A stretch of DNA of 64,000 bases from RBG-16-66-20 sp964564865 (GCA_964564865.1 CAZMDA010000011.1:7766-71765); one strand, 5' to 3'; positions 44,555 to 53,425 are shown, numbered from the stretch's first letter. Program-made: numbers and translations. The notes: generated by a model from the letters alone, not told the origin.

Positions 44555-45354
44555 AGTTCACCAAGATGGAAGGCGCGGGCAACGACTTCGTCGTGCTCGA
44601 CTGCACCCGCGAGCCCTTCGCGCTCACGCGCGAGCAGCTGCGGCGCCTCGCCGACCGGCATTTCGGCGTCGGCTGCGACCAGGTTCTGGTCGTGGAGCCA
44701 TCGCCCGGGGAAGGCCTGGATTTCCGCTACCGCATCTTCAACGCCGACGGCGGCGAGGTGGAGCAGTGCGGCAACGGCGCGCGCTGCTTCGTCAAGTTCG
44801 TGCACGCGCGCGGCCTCGCGACGAAGACCGAGCTGCGCGTGTCCACGCAGGGCGGGGTCATCGCGCCGCGCCTGGAGCCCGACGGCGAGGTGAGCGTGAA
44901 CATGGGGCCGCCGGCGCCGGAATCGCCGCTGGTGCAGGCGATCGACGTGGACGGCGCGAAGGTGGCGGTGGCGATCCTGTCCATGGGCAACCCGCACGCG
45001 GTGCAGGTGGTGAAGGATGTCGAGGCCGCGCCGGTGACCACGCAGGGCCCGAGGATCGAGCACCATCCGCGCTTCCCCGGCCGGGTCAACGCGGGCTACC
45101 TGCAGGTCATCGACCGGCACACCATCGCGCTGCGGGTCTGGGAGCGCGGCGCCGGCGAGACCCTCGCCTGCGGCACCGGCGCCTGCGCCGCGGCGGTGGC
45201 GGGCATCCTGCAGGGGCTGCTGGATTCGCCGGTCGAGGTGCGGGCGCACGGCGGCACGTTGACCGTGTCTTGGGCCGGGGGGGACAATAGCCCCGCTCCA
45301 GTCTGGATGAAGGGCCCGGCGCACACCGTGTTCGAGGGCGAGATCGACCTTTAG
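44545..45354 (+). CDS. dapF: Diaminopimelate epimerase
   Basis: A 269-residue DapF, which converts LL- to meso-diaminopimelate for lysine and peptidoglycan. It starts VKFTKMEGAGNDFVVLD. The first catalytic Cys is in QCGNGARCF (about residue 74) and the second in LACGTGACAAAV (about 212). Full length. It is followed 23 bp later by the DUF484 gene, then xerC: the dapF-DUF484-xerC order known from many proteobacteria. Confidence 0.96.
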   Translation: MRVKFTKMEGAGNDFVVLDCTREPFALTREQLRRLADRHFGVGCDQVLVVEPSPGEGLDFRYRIFNADGGEVEQCGNGARCFVKFVHARGLATKTELRVSTQGGVIAPRLEPDGEVSVNMGPPAPESPLVQAIDVDGAKVAVAILSMGNPHAVQVVKDVEAAPVTTQGPRIEHHPRFPGRVNAGYLQVIDRHTIALRVWERGAGETLACGTGACAAAVAGILQGLLDSPVEVRAHGGTLTVSWAGGDNSPAPVWMKGPAHTVFEGEIDL

Positions 45355-45377
45355 CGAGAACAAGAAGAGGCCAACGC

Positions 45378-45992
45378 ATGTCCCCAGACGAAATCGCCCA
45401 GTTCCTGCGCAGGAACCCGGGCTTCTTCGAGCAGCACCCGCAGCTGCTGGAGTCCATCCTGGTGCCGCACCCGCACGGCGGCCGCGCCATCCCGCTCACC
45501 GAGCGCCAGATCGTGTCGCTGCGCGAGAAGGCGCGCCAGCTGGAGGGCAAGCTGTCGGAACTGCTGCGCTTCGGCGAGGACAACGACGCCATCGGCGAGA
45601 AGGTGCACCGGCTGTCGCTGGCGCTGCTCGCCGCGCGCGACCCGGCCGCCGCCGAGAGCGCGCTGCACTTCCACCTGCGCGAGGACTTCGCGGTGCCCCA
45701 CGTCTCGCTGCGGATGTGGACCGAGCAGTCGGACCCGGTGCTGCGCGACCAGGCCGCCGGCATGGGCGCGCCGGCCTGCGGCGCCGCGGCGGGCAACCCG
45801 TTCCTGCCCCTGTTCGGCGAGGCGCAGGAGCACGTGCGCTCGGTGGCCATCGTGCCGCTGGGGCAGACGCGCAACATCGGCGTCCTGGCCCTGGGCAGCG
45901 AGGACCCGCAGCGCTTCTACGCCGAGATGGGCACGCTGTACCTGCGCCGCATCGGCGAGCTGGCCGCGGGCGCGCTCGCGGCGCGCGGCTGA
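45378..45992 (+). CDS. DUF484 family protein
   Basis: A 204-residue DUF484 protein, a GAF-like domain of unknown role. It begins MSPDEIAQFLRRNPGFFEQHPQLLESILVPHPHGGRAIPLTERQI, the family's typical N-terminus. A coiled region follows, then the GAF-like part with SVAIVPLGQTRNIGVLALGSEDPQRF and a final YLRRIGELAAGAL. It almost always sits between dapF and xerC, as here, perhaps serving XerC. The xerC start is 8 bp after its stop. Confidence 0.9.
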   Translation: MSPDEIAQFLRRNPGFFEQHPQLLESILVPHPHGGRAIPLTERQIVSLREKARQLEGKLSELLRFGEDNDAIGEKVHRLSLALLAARDPAAAESALHFHLREDFAVPHVSLRMWTEQSDPVLRDQAAGMGAPACGAAAGNPFLPLFGEAQEHVRSVAIVPLGQTRNIGVLALGSEDPQRFYAEMGTLYLRRIGELAAGALAARG

Positions 45993-46000
45993 CGGGTCGC

Positions 46001-46903
46001 ATGACCGACGCGGCGCTCGCCGCGGCCTGGCTGGAGAGCCTGCGCCACCAGCGCCGGCTGTCGCCGGCGACCCTGCGCAACTACGAGCACGCCCTGGGGC
46101 TGCTGTTCGCGCAACTCGAGGGGATGCCCCTCGCCAAGGCCGACCCGCAGCAGGTGCGCCGCATGGTGGCGCGCCTGCACGCCGGCGGCCTGTCGGGCAG
46201 GACGCTCGCGCTCACGCTGTCGGCCTGGCGCGGGCTGTACCACTGGCTGGTGCGGCACAAGGGCTTCGCCGCCAACCCGGTGCAGGGCATCCGCGCGCCC
46301 AAGTCGCCCAAGAAGCTGCCCAGGGTGCTGTCGCCGGAACAGATGCAGCGCCTGCTGGACGTGGGGGACGCGGGAGGCGTGGACACGCCGCAGGCCGCGT
46401 GCGACCTCGCCATGTTCGAGCTGCTGTATTCCTCCGGCCTGCGCCTGGCGGAGCTGGTGGCCCTGGACGCGGACGACGGGCGCCTCGACCTGCGCGGCGG
46501 CGAGGTCACGGTCACCGGCAAGGGCGCGAAGACGCGCACCGTGCCGGTGGGCGCGCGGGCGCGCGAGGCGCTGCGCGAGTGGCTGCGGCGGCGCGCGCAG
46601 CTGGCCGCGCCCGGGGAGCGCGCGCTCTTCGTCGGCGCGCGCGGCCGGCGCATCGCGCCGAGGGTGGTGGAGGCGCGCCTGAAGGCCTGGGCGCGGCGCC
46701 GGGGCATCGACACGCCGGTGCATCCGCACCTGCTGCGGCATTCCTTCGCCACCCACGTGCTGCAGTCCTCGCAGGACCTGCGCGCGGTGCAGGAGATGCT
46801 GGGCCACGCCAGCATCGCCACCACGCAGGTGTACACCCACCTGGATTTCCAGGCGCTGGCGAAGGTCTACGACGCGGCGCACCCGCGCGCGAGGAAAAAA
46901 TGA
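46001..46903 (+). CDS. xerC: Tyrosine recombinase XerC
   Basis: A 300-residue tyrosine recombinase that resolves chromosome dimers at dif together with XerD and FtsK. It has an N-terminal SAM-like domain (LESLRHQRRLSPATLRNYEHAL). The catalytic residues are Arg in SSGLRLAELVALD (about 148), Lys in GKGAKTRTVPVG, HLLRHSFATH (His-x-x-Arg, about 240), LGHASIATTQVYTH (His) and the nucleophile Tyr within VYTH. Normal length; genomic position behind DUF484 supports XerC rather than a mobile integrase. Confidence 0.93.
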   Translation: MTDAALAAAWLESLRHQRRLSPATLRNYEHALGLLFAQLEGMPLAKADPQQVRRMVARLHAGGLSGRTLALTLSAWRGLYHWLVRHKGFAANPVQGIRAPKSPKKLPRVLSPEQMQRLLDVGDAGGVDTPQAACDLAMFELLYSSGLRLAELVALDADDGRLDLRGGEVTVTGKGAKTRTVPVGARAREALREWLRRRAQLAAPGERALFVGARGRRIAPRVVEARLKAWARRRGIDTPVHPHLLRHSFATHVLQSSQDLRAVQEMLGHASIATTQVYTHLDFQALAKVYDAAHPRARKK

Positions 46904-48084
46904 AGTCGCTGCACCTGAAGCCTGGCCGCGAGAAATCCGTCGCGCGCCGCCACCCGTGGATCTTCTCAGGTGCCGTGGATCGGGTGGACGGCGCCCCGGA
47001 AGCGGGCGAATCGCTGCTGGTGAAGAACGCTGGAGGACAACCGGTGGCGGTCGCCGCCTGGAGCGGCGAGTCGCAGATCCGCGCCCGGATCTGGAGCTTC
47101 GAGCCGAAGACCCGCGTCGAGGCGCCGTTCTTCGCCGCGGCGGTGGCGCGCGCGGCGAAGGCGCGCGAGGCGCTGCCCGCGGCGCGGCACACCAACGCCC
47201 TGCGCCTGGTGCACGGCGAGTCCGACGGCTTGCCCGGCGTCATCGTGGACCGCTACGCCGACGTGCTGGTGGCGCAATTCCTCTCCGCCGGCGCCGAGCG
47301 CTGGCGCGAGGCGATCCTGGACGCGCTCGTCGCGGCCACCGGCTGCGCGGCGATCTACGAACGCTCGGACGCGGAAGTGCGCGCGCTGGAGGGCCTGCAG
47401 CCAAGGACCGGGTTCGTCCGCGGCAACCACGAGGCGCGCCGCTGCCCGATCCTGGAGCACGGCTTGCATTTCCGGGTGGACGTCGAGGCGGGGCAGAAGA
47501 CCGGGTTCTTCCTGGACCAGCGCGACAACCGCCAGCGCATCCGGGCGCTCGCGGCCGGGCGCGAGGTCCTGGACGGCTTCTGCTACACCGGCGGCTTCGC
47601 CCTTTCCGCTCTCGCCGGCGGCGCGAAGCGCGTGCTGGCGCTGGACAGCTCGGGTCCCGCGCTGGAGGTGGCGCGCGAGAACCTGGCGGCGAACGCGCTC
47701 GATGCCGCGCGCATCGCGTTCGAGGAGGCGGACGTGTTCGCGCGGTTGCGCAAGCTGCGCGACGCCGGCGCGAAGTTCGACCTCGTGATCCTGGACCCGC
47801 CCAAGTTCGCGCCCACCGCGGCGCAGGCGAAGAACGCCGCGCGCGCCTACAAGGACATCAACCTGCTGGCGTTGAAGCTGCTCGCCCCCGGCGGCCTGCT
47901 GGCGACGTTCTCCTGCTCCGGCGGCGTGCCGGCTGAATTGTTCCAATCCATCGTCGCCGGCGCCGCGGCGGACGCGGGGGTGGACGGCCGGGTGATCGAG
48001 CGCTTCCACGGCGGCGCGGACCATCCCGTCGCGCTGAGCTTCCCGGAGGGCGAGTACCTGAAAGGCCTGCTGATCGCCACCTAA
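46900..48084 (+). CDS. rlmI: RlmI-like 23S rRNA (cytosine) methyltransferase
   Basis: A 394-residue class I SAM methyltransferase with an N-terminal PUA domain (KSLHLKPGREKSVARRHPWIFSGAV). The SAM domain contains GQKTGFFLDQRDNRQRI, VLDGFCYTGGFALSAL, LVILDPPKFAPT and LATFSCSGGV with the likely catalytic Cys. It matches RlmI, which makes m5C1962 in 23S rRNA. The ATG overlaps the xerC stop. A REP-like element begins just before its stop codon and leads into the RAYT cassette. Confidence 0.88.
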   Translation: MKSLHLKPGREKSVARRHPWIFSGAVDRVDGAPEAGESLLVKNAGGQPVAVAAWSGESQIRARIWSFEPKTRVEAPFFAAAVARAAKAREALPAARHTNALRLVHGESDGLPGVIVDRYADVLVAQFLSAGAERWREAILDALVAATGCAAIYERSDAEVRALEGLQPRTGFVRGNHEARRCPILEHGLHFRVDVEAGQKTGFFLDQRDNRQRIRALAAGREVLDGFCYTGGFALSALAGGAKRVLALDSSGPALEVARENLAANALDAARIAFEEADVFARLRKLRDAGAKFDLVILDPPKFAPTAAQAKNAARAYKDINLLALKLLAPGGLLATFSCSGGVPAELFQSIVAGAAADAGVDGRVIERFHGGADHPVALSFPEGEYLKGLLIAT

Positions 48085-48107
48085 AACAGGGACAGTCCAC
48101 GTTTTCC
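48083..48107 (+). repeat. RAYT-flanking inverted repeat, left copy
   Basis: A 25-bp copy of the dispersed motif (AACAGGGACAGTCCACGTTTT core). It is the exact inverse complement of 48880-48904. Its first two bases lie in the rlmI stop codon. Together the two copies bracket the transposase gene. Confidence 0.9.
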
Positions 48108-48151
48108 ACTGCCTCTAGTCAACGCCGCCACGCCACGCCCGTTGACAGAGT

Positions 48152-48871
48152 ATGCCCCGCCAAGCCCGGATCATGGTTCCGGACGTTCCCGTGCACGCCG
48201 TCCAGCGCGGGAACAACCGCGCCGCCTGTTTTGCGGATGACGTGGACCTGGCGTTCTACCTTCATCATCTTGGCCGGCTGGTCGGGGAGGAAGGCTGCGC
48301 GCTTCATGCCTACTGCCTCATGACGAACCATGTCCACCTGCTGCTCACGCCGGAACGGGAAGACAGCTGTTCGCGCCTGTTCCGGAGGCTCGGCCTGCTG
48401 TACACGCAGTATTTCAACAAGCGGTACCGTCGTACCGGCTCGGTGTGGGAGGGGCGCTTCCGTTCCAATCTGGTCCAGACAAGTGAGTATCTGCTCGCCT
48501 GCTATCGCTACATTGAGCTCAACCCGGTTCGGGCGGGAATGGTGGTCGAGCCCTCGCAGTACCGATGGTCGAGTTTCGCGGCGAACGCCGGCACGACCGA
48601 AGATCCACGCATCACGCCGCATGCCGAGTACCTTCGGCTCGGCCGCGACCGTGGCGAGTGTCGCAGGCAGTACCAGGCGCTGTTCGGCACGAATCTGGCG
48701 CCGGAGCTGGTGAACGAGATTCGCCTCACCACGAATTCTGGCTACGCGCTCGGGTCCGAGGCGGTCCGGATCGATATCGGCCGGAAGCTCGGCAGGCGCG
48801 TGTACCGAGGGCAGCCGGGCAGGCCGCCCCGGGAGGATGCATCAGTTGCCGTGCAGGAGGACCTGTTTTGA
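48152..48871 (+). CDS. REP-associated tyrosine transposase (RAYT, IS200/Y1-like)
   Basis: A 239-residue Y1-type transposase of the RAYT group. It has RQARIMVPDVPVHAVQRGNNRAACF, the HUH metal-binding motif in MTNHVHLLLTPE (His-Val-His, about residue 61), RRTGSVWEGRFRSNLV, and the nucleophile Tyr region LLACYRYIELNPVRAGMV (about 114-130). RAYTs handle REP hairpins in single-stranded DNA. Flanking perfect 25-bp inverted repeats belong to the same family as elements scattered through this window, so this is very probably the enzyme that spread them. The frame is intact. Confidence 0.92.
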   Translation: MPRQARIMVPDVPVHAVQRGNNRAACFADDVDLAFYLHHLGRLVGEEGCALHAYCLMTNHVHLLLTPEREDSCSRLFRRLGLLYTQYFNKRYRRTGSVWEGRFRSNLVQTSEYLLACYRYIELNPVRAGMVVEPSQYRWSSFAANAGTTEDPRITPHAEYLRLGRDRGECRRQYQALFGTNLAPELVNEIRLTTNSGYALGSEAVRIDIGRKLGRRVYRGQPGRPPREDASVAVQEDLF

Positions 48872-48879
48872 CTGCCGTC

Positions 48880-48904
48880 GGAAAACGTGGACTGTCCCTG
48901 TTTT
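48880..48904 (-). repeat. RAYT-flanking inverted repeat, right copy
   Basis: Perfect 25-bp inverted partner of 48083-48107, starting 8 bp after the RAYT stop. It ends with a T-run (TGTTTTTT), so it could also serve as a stop signal for the transposase mRNA. Confidence 0.9.
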
Positions 48905-48926
48905 TTGCTGTTTATACTTTGGGACG

Positions 48927-49820
48927 ATGCGACTGCTTGCTGCTGGTTTCACCGTGCTCCTGCTCGCCTTGCCGGCGCAGGCGTACGAGTTCCTGAGCGG
49001 CTATGAGACGGCGCCGACGGTGGCCGCGGCGCTGGAGCGCGTCCGGGCGCAGCCGGAGAAGCACGTGCTGCTGTATTTCGGCGCCTCCGAGTTCAGCCCG
49101 GACTGCCGCCGCGCGCGCGAGATCCTGAACAGCGACCGGGTGCGCAACCAGCTGCGGCCGAACTACGTGGTGGTGAACATCGACCTGTTCGCGCCGACGA
49201 AGGAGGAGCGCGAGGTGATCGAGCAGGTGCGCGTGTCCTGGGCGCCGGTGCTGGTGTTCCTCAGCGGCAACGGCACGCGGGTGGCCTACTCGCGGCAGCT
49301 GCGCAGCGAGCGCGAGGCGCTGCAGCTGGACGAGTACGTGTCGCAGCGCCAGTACGCGATGTCCGCGCTCGGCAACAAGGTCATGGGCCAGGGCTTCGAC
49401 ACCCGCCAGTTGGCGAAGCTCGCCGCCGAGGCGCGCGTGGTGCCGGGCGCCGCGCCGATCGACGACCGGCCGCGCCTCAAGGACGTGCTGGCGCAGGAGC
49501 ATGCGCGCCTGTCGGGCGAGGACCTGCGCCAGGCGCTGCCGGGCCGGCGCATGCACAAGGAGAACCAGGACTGGTACCTCGCCATGGACCTGAAGGAGCG
49601 CAAGCTGCTCGTCGCGGAGGGCCGGCGCAAGGACGGCCGCGGCCGGATGGAGGGCTCGGGCCAGTGGTACGTGACGAAGAAGGGCAAGCTGTGCATCGAC
49701 CTGCGCACCCGCGGCGTGGACGAGCACTGGTGCCGGCACGTGTTCCGCGCCGGCGGCACCTACTACGTGGTCAAGGACCTGCGGCCGGGGCGCGTCGCGT
49801 ACCGCTTCACCCTGCAGTAG
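48927..49820 (+). CDS. Exported thioredoxin-fold protein
   Basis: A 297-residue protein with a signal peptide (LLAAGFTVLLLALPAQAY). The first half looks like a thioredoxin fold, LLYFGASEFSPDCRRAREILNSDRVRNQLRPNYVVVNIDLF, but keeps only one cysteine where CxxC would be. The second half contains WYLAMDLKERKLLVAEGRRKDGRGRMEGSGQWYVTKKGKLCIDLRTRGVDEHWCRHVF, unrecognised, with two further Cys. Probably periplasmic. Located between the RAYT cassette and the CobW gene; a link to the metal operon is possible but not evident. Confidence 0.7.
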   Translation: MRLLAAGFTVLLLALPAQAYEFLSGYETAPTVAAALERVRAQPEKHVLLYFGASEFSPDCRRAREILNSDRVRNQLRPNYVVVNIDLFAPTKEEREVIEQVRVSWAPVLVFLSGNGTRVAYSRQLRSEREALQLDEYVSQRQYAMSALGNKVMGQGFDTRQLAKLAAEARVVPGAAPIDDRPRLKDVLAQEHARLSGEDLRQALPGRRMHKENQDWYLAMDLKERKLLVAEGRRKDGRGRMEGSGQWYVTKKGKLCIDLRTRGVDEHWCRHVFRAGGTYYVVKDLRPGRVAYRFTLQ

Positions 49821-49851
49821 TAGAATCGCAGCCCTTCTGAAAGGGCGCGAC

Positions 49852-50829
49852 ATGGAACAGGACCAGATGGTGCCGGTGACGATCCTCACCGGTTTCTTGG
49901 GCGCGGGCAAGACCACGCTGCTCAACCGGATCCTCAAGGAAGACCACGGCCACCGCATCGCGGTGATCGAGAACGAGTTCGGCGAGACCGGCGTGGACTC
50001 CGAGATCATCGAGAAGACCGAGGAGCAGATCGTCGAGATGAACAACGGCTGCATCTGCTGCACCGTGCGCGGCGACCTGATCCGGATCCTGGGCGACCTG
50101 AAGGGCCGCCGCCAGAAGGGCAGCCTCAGCTTCGACCGCGTGATCATCGAGACCACCGGCATGGCCGACCCCGGCCCGGTGGCGCAGACCTTCTTCACCG
50201 ACGAGGAGATCGGCGCCTACTACCTGCTCGATTCCATCGTCACCGTGGTGGACGCCAAGCACGCGCCGCAGCAGCTGGACGAGTTCACCGAGGCGCAGCA
50301 GCAGGTGGGCTTCGCCGACCGGATCCTGATGTCCAAGACCGACCTGGTGGACGAGGCGGCGGTGAAGCAGCTCTCGCAGCGCATCCACCGCATGAACCCG
50401 CGCGCGCCGGTGAAGAAGGTGCACTTCGGCGAGGCGCCGATCGCCGAGATCCTGGACATCCGCGGCTTCAACCTGAACGCGATCCTGGAGCTGGACCCGG
50501 AGTTCCTCGCCGACACCCACCACGACCACCACGACGAGGTGGAGTCGTTCGTGTTCCGCTCGGACAAGCCCTTCGACGGCGACAAGCTGGAGCAGTTCCT
50601 CTCCGGCATGATCCAGGTCTACGGCCCGGACCTGCTGCGCTACAAGGGCGTGCTGTGGATGAAGGGCAAGCCGAACCGCGTCGTGTTCCAGGGCGTGCAC
50701 ATGATGATGGGCGGGGACATGGGCAAGCCCTGGCAGAAGACCGAGAAGAAGCAGTCGATCCTCGTCTTCATCGGCAAGAAGCTCCCGAAGGACCTGTTCC
50801 TCGCCGGGCTGGAGCAATGCTTGGCCTGA
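49852..50829 (+). CDS. CobW/ZNG1-type GTPase (G3E metallochaperone)
   Basis: A 325-residue G3E-family GTPase. It has a P-loop TGFLGAGKTTLLNRIL at the start, NEFGETGVDSEII (switch region), the metal-binding CxCC motif NGCICCTVRGDL (about residue 66), and the base-recognition SKTD near 163. A His/Asp-rich loop DTHHDHHDE (about 222-230) and the CobW C-terminal domain ending IGKKLPKDLFLAGLEQC follow. Such proteins insert or deliver zinc and other metals. It overlaps the ABC ATPase gene by 13 bp, leading a probable metal-homeostasis operon. Confidence 0.9.
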   Translation: MEQDQMVPVTILTGFLGAGKTTLLNRILKEDHGHRIAVIENEFGETGVDSEIIEKTEEQIVEMNNGCICCTVRGDLIRILGDLKGRRQKGSLSFDRVIIETTGMADPGPVAQTFFTDEEIGAYYLLDSIVTVVDAKHAPQQLDEFTEAQQQVGFADRILMSKTDLVDEAAVKQLSQRIHRMNPRAPVKKVHFGEAPIAEILDIRGFNLNAILELDPEFLADTHHDHHDEVESFVFRSDKPFDGDKLEQFLSGMIQVYGPDLLRYKGVLWMKGKPNRVVFQGVHMMMGGDMGKPWQKTEKKQSILVFIGKKLPKDLFLAGLEQCLA

Positions 50830-51443
50830 GGGGCCTGCGCCAGAAGTACGGCGCGCAGACGGTCCTGTCGCTCGAGCGGTTCGAAGCCGCCGCCGGCGAG
50901 CACTGGCTGGTGCTCGGCGCCTCGGGCAGCGGCAAGACCACCTTCCTCAACCTCGCCGCGGGCCTGCTGCCGGCCACCGAGGGCGTGGTCGAGGTGGGCG
51001 GTCAGGACCTCTCGCAGTTGAAGGGCGGCGCCCGCGACCGCTGGCGCGGCCGCACGATCGGCGTCGTGCCGCAGAAGCTGCACCTCGTTCCCAGCCTCAC
51101 CGTGGCGCAGAACCTGGAGCTCGCGACCTGGCTTGCCGGGATGGCGCGCAACCCCGGGCGCGCGCTCAGCCTGCTGGATGAACTGGGCCTGCGCGACAAG
51201 GCCTCCTCCCGCCCGGCGCAGCTCTCCCACGGCCAGGCGCAGCGCGTGGCCGTGGCCCGCGCGGTGATGAACCGGCCCAAGCTCCTGCTCGCGGACGAGC
51301 CCACCTCGAACCTGGATGACGCCGCCTGCGGCGCGGCCCTCGACCTGCTGCAGGCGCAGGCGCGCGCCTGCGGCGCGACGCTGGTGGTGGCCACCCACGA
51401 CCAGCGCGCCAAGGCGCGCTTCGGGAAGGTGCTGCAGCTGTGA
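50817..51443 (+). CDS. ABC transporter ATP-binding protein (LolD/MacB type)
   Basis: A 208-residue ABC ATPase. Walker A is LGASGSGKTTFLNLAAG, the Q-loop is in VVPQKLHLVPSLTVAQNL, the signature is QLSHGQAQRVAVARAV, Walker B is LLLADEPTSNLDD, and the switch His is in VATHDQRAK. The signature carries Gly-Gln in place of the canonical SGGQ. It pairs with the FtsX-type permease that overlaps its stop (GTGA). In Pseudomonas a similar ATPase-permease-DUF3299 set belongs to the Zur (zinc) regulon. Confidence 0.9.
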   Translation: MLGLRGLRQKYGAQTVLSLERFEAAAGEHWLVLGASGSGKTTFLNLAAGLLPATEGVVEVGGQDLSQLKGGARDRWRGRTIGVVPQKLHLVPSLTVAQNLELATWLAGMARNPGRALSLLDELGLRDKASSRPAQLSHGQAQRVAVARAVMNRPKLLLADEPTSNLDDAACGAALDLLQAQARACGATLVVATHDQRAKARFGKVLQL

Positions 51444-52627
51444 ACCTGCCGGCCGTTTCGCTCGCCTACCTGCGCGCGCGGCCGCTGGGCGCGGCGCTGA
51501 ACGTCCTGCTGCTCGCGCTGGGCGTCGCCACGGTGGTGGTGCTGCTGCTGGTGTCGCGCCAGGTGGAGCAGCGCATGCACGGCGACGCGCGCGGCATCGA
51601 CCTCGTGGTGGGCGCCAAGGGCAGCCCGATGCAGCTGGTGCTGGCCGCGGTGTTCCACATCGACGTGCCCGGCGGCAACATCCCGCTGGACGAGGCGAAG
51701 AAGATCGCCGCGCTGCGCGTGGTGAAGCAGGCGATCCCGCTCGCGCTGGGCGACAGCTACAAGGGCCACCGCATCGTCGGCACCACGCACGACTACCCGG
51801 CGCACTACGGCGCGCGGCTGGCGCAGGGCGGGCTGTGGGCGAAGCCCATGCAGGCGGTGCTGGGCGCGGAGACCGCGAGCAAGACCGGCCTGGGCGTCGG
51901 CGCGAAGTTCGTCGGCGCGCACGGCATGGGCGGGGACGCCGGCGAGGGCGAGGCGCACGAGGACGCCCCGTTCGAGGTCGTCGGCGTGCTCGCGCCCACC
52001 GGCACGGTGCTGGATCGCCTCGTGCTCACCAGCGTCGAGTCGGTCTGGGTGGTGCACGGCACCGAGGGCGAGAAGGACGCCGACCAGGAGATCACGGCGC
52101 TGCTGGTGCGCTACGCCACGCCGCTCGCCGCGGTGACGCTGCCGCGGCAGGTGAACGCCAACCCGTACCTGCAGGCGGGGTCGCCCGCCTACGAGAGCGC
52201 GCGCCTGTTCCGCATGATCGGCGTCGGGGTCGAGGTGCTGCGCGCCTTCGGCGTGGTGCTGATGCTGGCCGCCGGCCTGTCGGTGTTCATCGCGCTCACC
52301 AACGCGCTGGAGGAGCGCCGCTACGACCTGGCGGTGATGCGGATGCTGGGGGCCGGGCGCGGGAAACTATTCGGCCTGCTGGTGCTCGAAGGACTGGTGC
52401 TGGCGCTCGCCGGGGCGATGCTCGGCTTCGCCCTGGGGCACGGCGCCACGGCGGCGATCGGGGCCCTGCTGGAGGCCCGCAACCAGCCCCCCTTGACAGG
52501 CCTGATATGGTTGGCGGAGGAGGCCTGGATCCTGGGCGGCGCGCTGGCGGTGGGTCTGGGCGCGGCGCTGGTGCCGGCCTGGCGCGCCGGGCGCGCGGAC
52601 GTGGCGGGCATCCTGGCCGAAGGCTGA
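51440..52627 (+). CDS. FtsX/MacB-type ABC permease
   Basis: A 395-residue permease with an N-terminal helix (ALNVLLLALGVATVVVLLLV), a large periplasmic domain (about residues 45-260) and three C-terminal helices (ALRAFGVVLMLAAGLSVFIAL, KLFGLLVLEGLVLALAGAMLGFALG, WILGGALAVGLGAALVPAW). It has the FtsX-domain segment LEERRYDLAVMRMLGAGRGKLFGLL. This architecture moves substrates or force across the envelope without classic import. Likely partner of the preceding ATPase; a metal-related role is inferred from neighbours. Confidence 0.9.
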   Translation: MNLPAVSLAYLRARPLGAALNVLLLALGVATVVVLLLVSRQVEQRMHGDARGIDLVVGAKGSPMQLVLAAVFHIDVPGGNIPLDEAKKIAALRVVKQAIPLALGDSYKGHRIVGTTHDYPAHYGARLAQGGLWAKPMQAVLGAETASKTGLGVGAKFVGAHGMGGDAGEGEAHEDAPFEVVGVLAPTGTVLDRLVLTSVESVWVVHGTEGEKDADQEITALLVRYATPLAAVTLPRQVNANPYLQAGSPAYESARLFRMIGVGVEVLRAFGVVLMLAAGLSVFIALTNALEERRYDLAVMRMLGAGRGKLFGLLVLEGLVLALAGAMLGFALGHGATAAIGALLEARNQPPLTGLIWLAEEAWILGGALAVGLGAALVPAWRAGRADVAGILAEG

Positions 52628-52643
52628 ACGAAAAGGAGCGGAC

Positions 52644-52895
52644 ATGGTTCGACTGATCGCGGCAATGCTGTTCGTGCCCCTGGCGGCGTTCGCCCAGGCG
52701 GCGAAGAAGGACGACGCGCAGGCGGCTCACATCAAGCAGGACATCGCCGCGCACCGCACCATTGCGGCGGCGCACGAAGCGGCGGCAAAATGCCTGGAAT
52801 CGGGCAAGCCGGAGAAGGAATGCCACGCCGAGCTCGCCAAGGCCTGCAAGGGCCTGGCGATCGGCAAGACCTGCGGCATGCGTCACCGGCACTGA
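52644..52895 (+). CDS. Small secreted cysteine/histidine-containing protein
   Basis: An 83-residue exported protein with a signal peptide (LIAAMLFVPLAAFAQA). The mature part is helical and Lys/Ala-rich with His and Cys residues (HEAAAKCLESGKPEKECHAELAKACKG...CGMRHRH), the four Cys suggesting two disulfides or metal binding. Family not recognised. An AAAAGGAGCGG ribosome site precedes it. It is in line with the permease and DUF3299 genes, 16 and 13 bp away, so co-transcribed. Confidence 0.7.
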   Translation: MVRLIAAMLFVPLAAFAQAAKKDDAQAAHIKQDIAAHRTIAAAHEAAAKCLESGKPEKECHAELAKACKGLAIGKTCGMRHRH

Positions 52896-52908
52896 GGCGG
52901 AGGGTCGA

Positions 52909-53418
52909 ATGGACGTCATGAGGACGGTACTCGCAACGCTCGCGGCCGCGGCCTTCGCGCTCGGCGCGCAGGCGCAGACCAAGCCCGGCACGCACGTGCC
53001 GCCGCCGGGCTCGAAGTTCGGCGCCGACCCGGCCGCGGCCGCCAAGCCGCTGCCGGAGAGGAAGGACGTGGTGTCCTGGAAGCTGCTCGCGCAGGTGGAG
53101 CTGGTGAAGCTGAAGGACCGCTACGCGCCGCAGTACGCCGCCGCCGTCGCCGCGCTGGACAAGAAGGAGGTCAAGCTGCAGGGCTTCATCATGCCGCTGC
53201 AGATGGGCGACCAGCAGTCGCACTTCGTGCTCACCGCCATGCCGCAGAGCTGCGCGTTCTGCGTCCCCGGCGGGCCCGAGCAGATGGTGGAAGTGAAGAC
53301 CCGGCGCCCGGTGGCCTACGGCTTCGAGCCGGTGGTGCTGAGCGGCCGGCTGGAAGTGCTCAAGGACGACCCCAACGGCCTGTTCTACCGCCTCACCGAC
53401 GCGGTGCTCGCGAAGTAG
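52909..53418 (+). CDS. DUF3299 periplasmic protein
   Basis: A 169-residue exported protein with a signal peptide (LATLAAAAFALGAQAQ). The DUF3299 hallmark is the stretch VKLQGFIMPLQMGDQQSHFVL and the Cys-containing QSCAFCVPGGPEQMVEV (about residue 115). Members often occur beside zinc- or copper-responsive ABC systems, including the Pseudomonas Zur-regulated cluster. The paired Cys in CAFC suggests metal or redox chemistry. Role unknown. Confidence 0.8.
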   Translation: MDVMRTVLATLAAAAFALGAQAQTKPGTHVPPPGSKFGADPAAAAKPLPERKDVVSWKLLAQVELVKLKDRYAPQYAAAVAALDKKEVKLQGFIMPLQMGDQQSHFVLTAMPQSCAFCVPGGPEQMVEVKTRRPVAYGFEPVVLSGRLEVLKDDPNGLFYRLTDAVLAK

Positions 53419-53425
53419 CGCCGCC

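Noticed and set aside
46001..46903. The tyrosine recombinase as evidence of an integrated element
   Set aside because: Its place behind dapF and DUF484 and its sequence fit the housekeeping XerC, not a mobile integrase.
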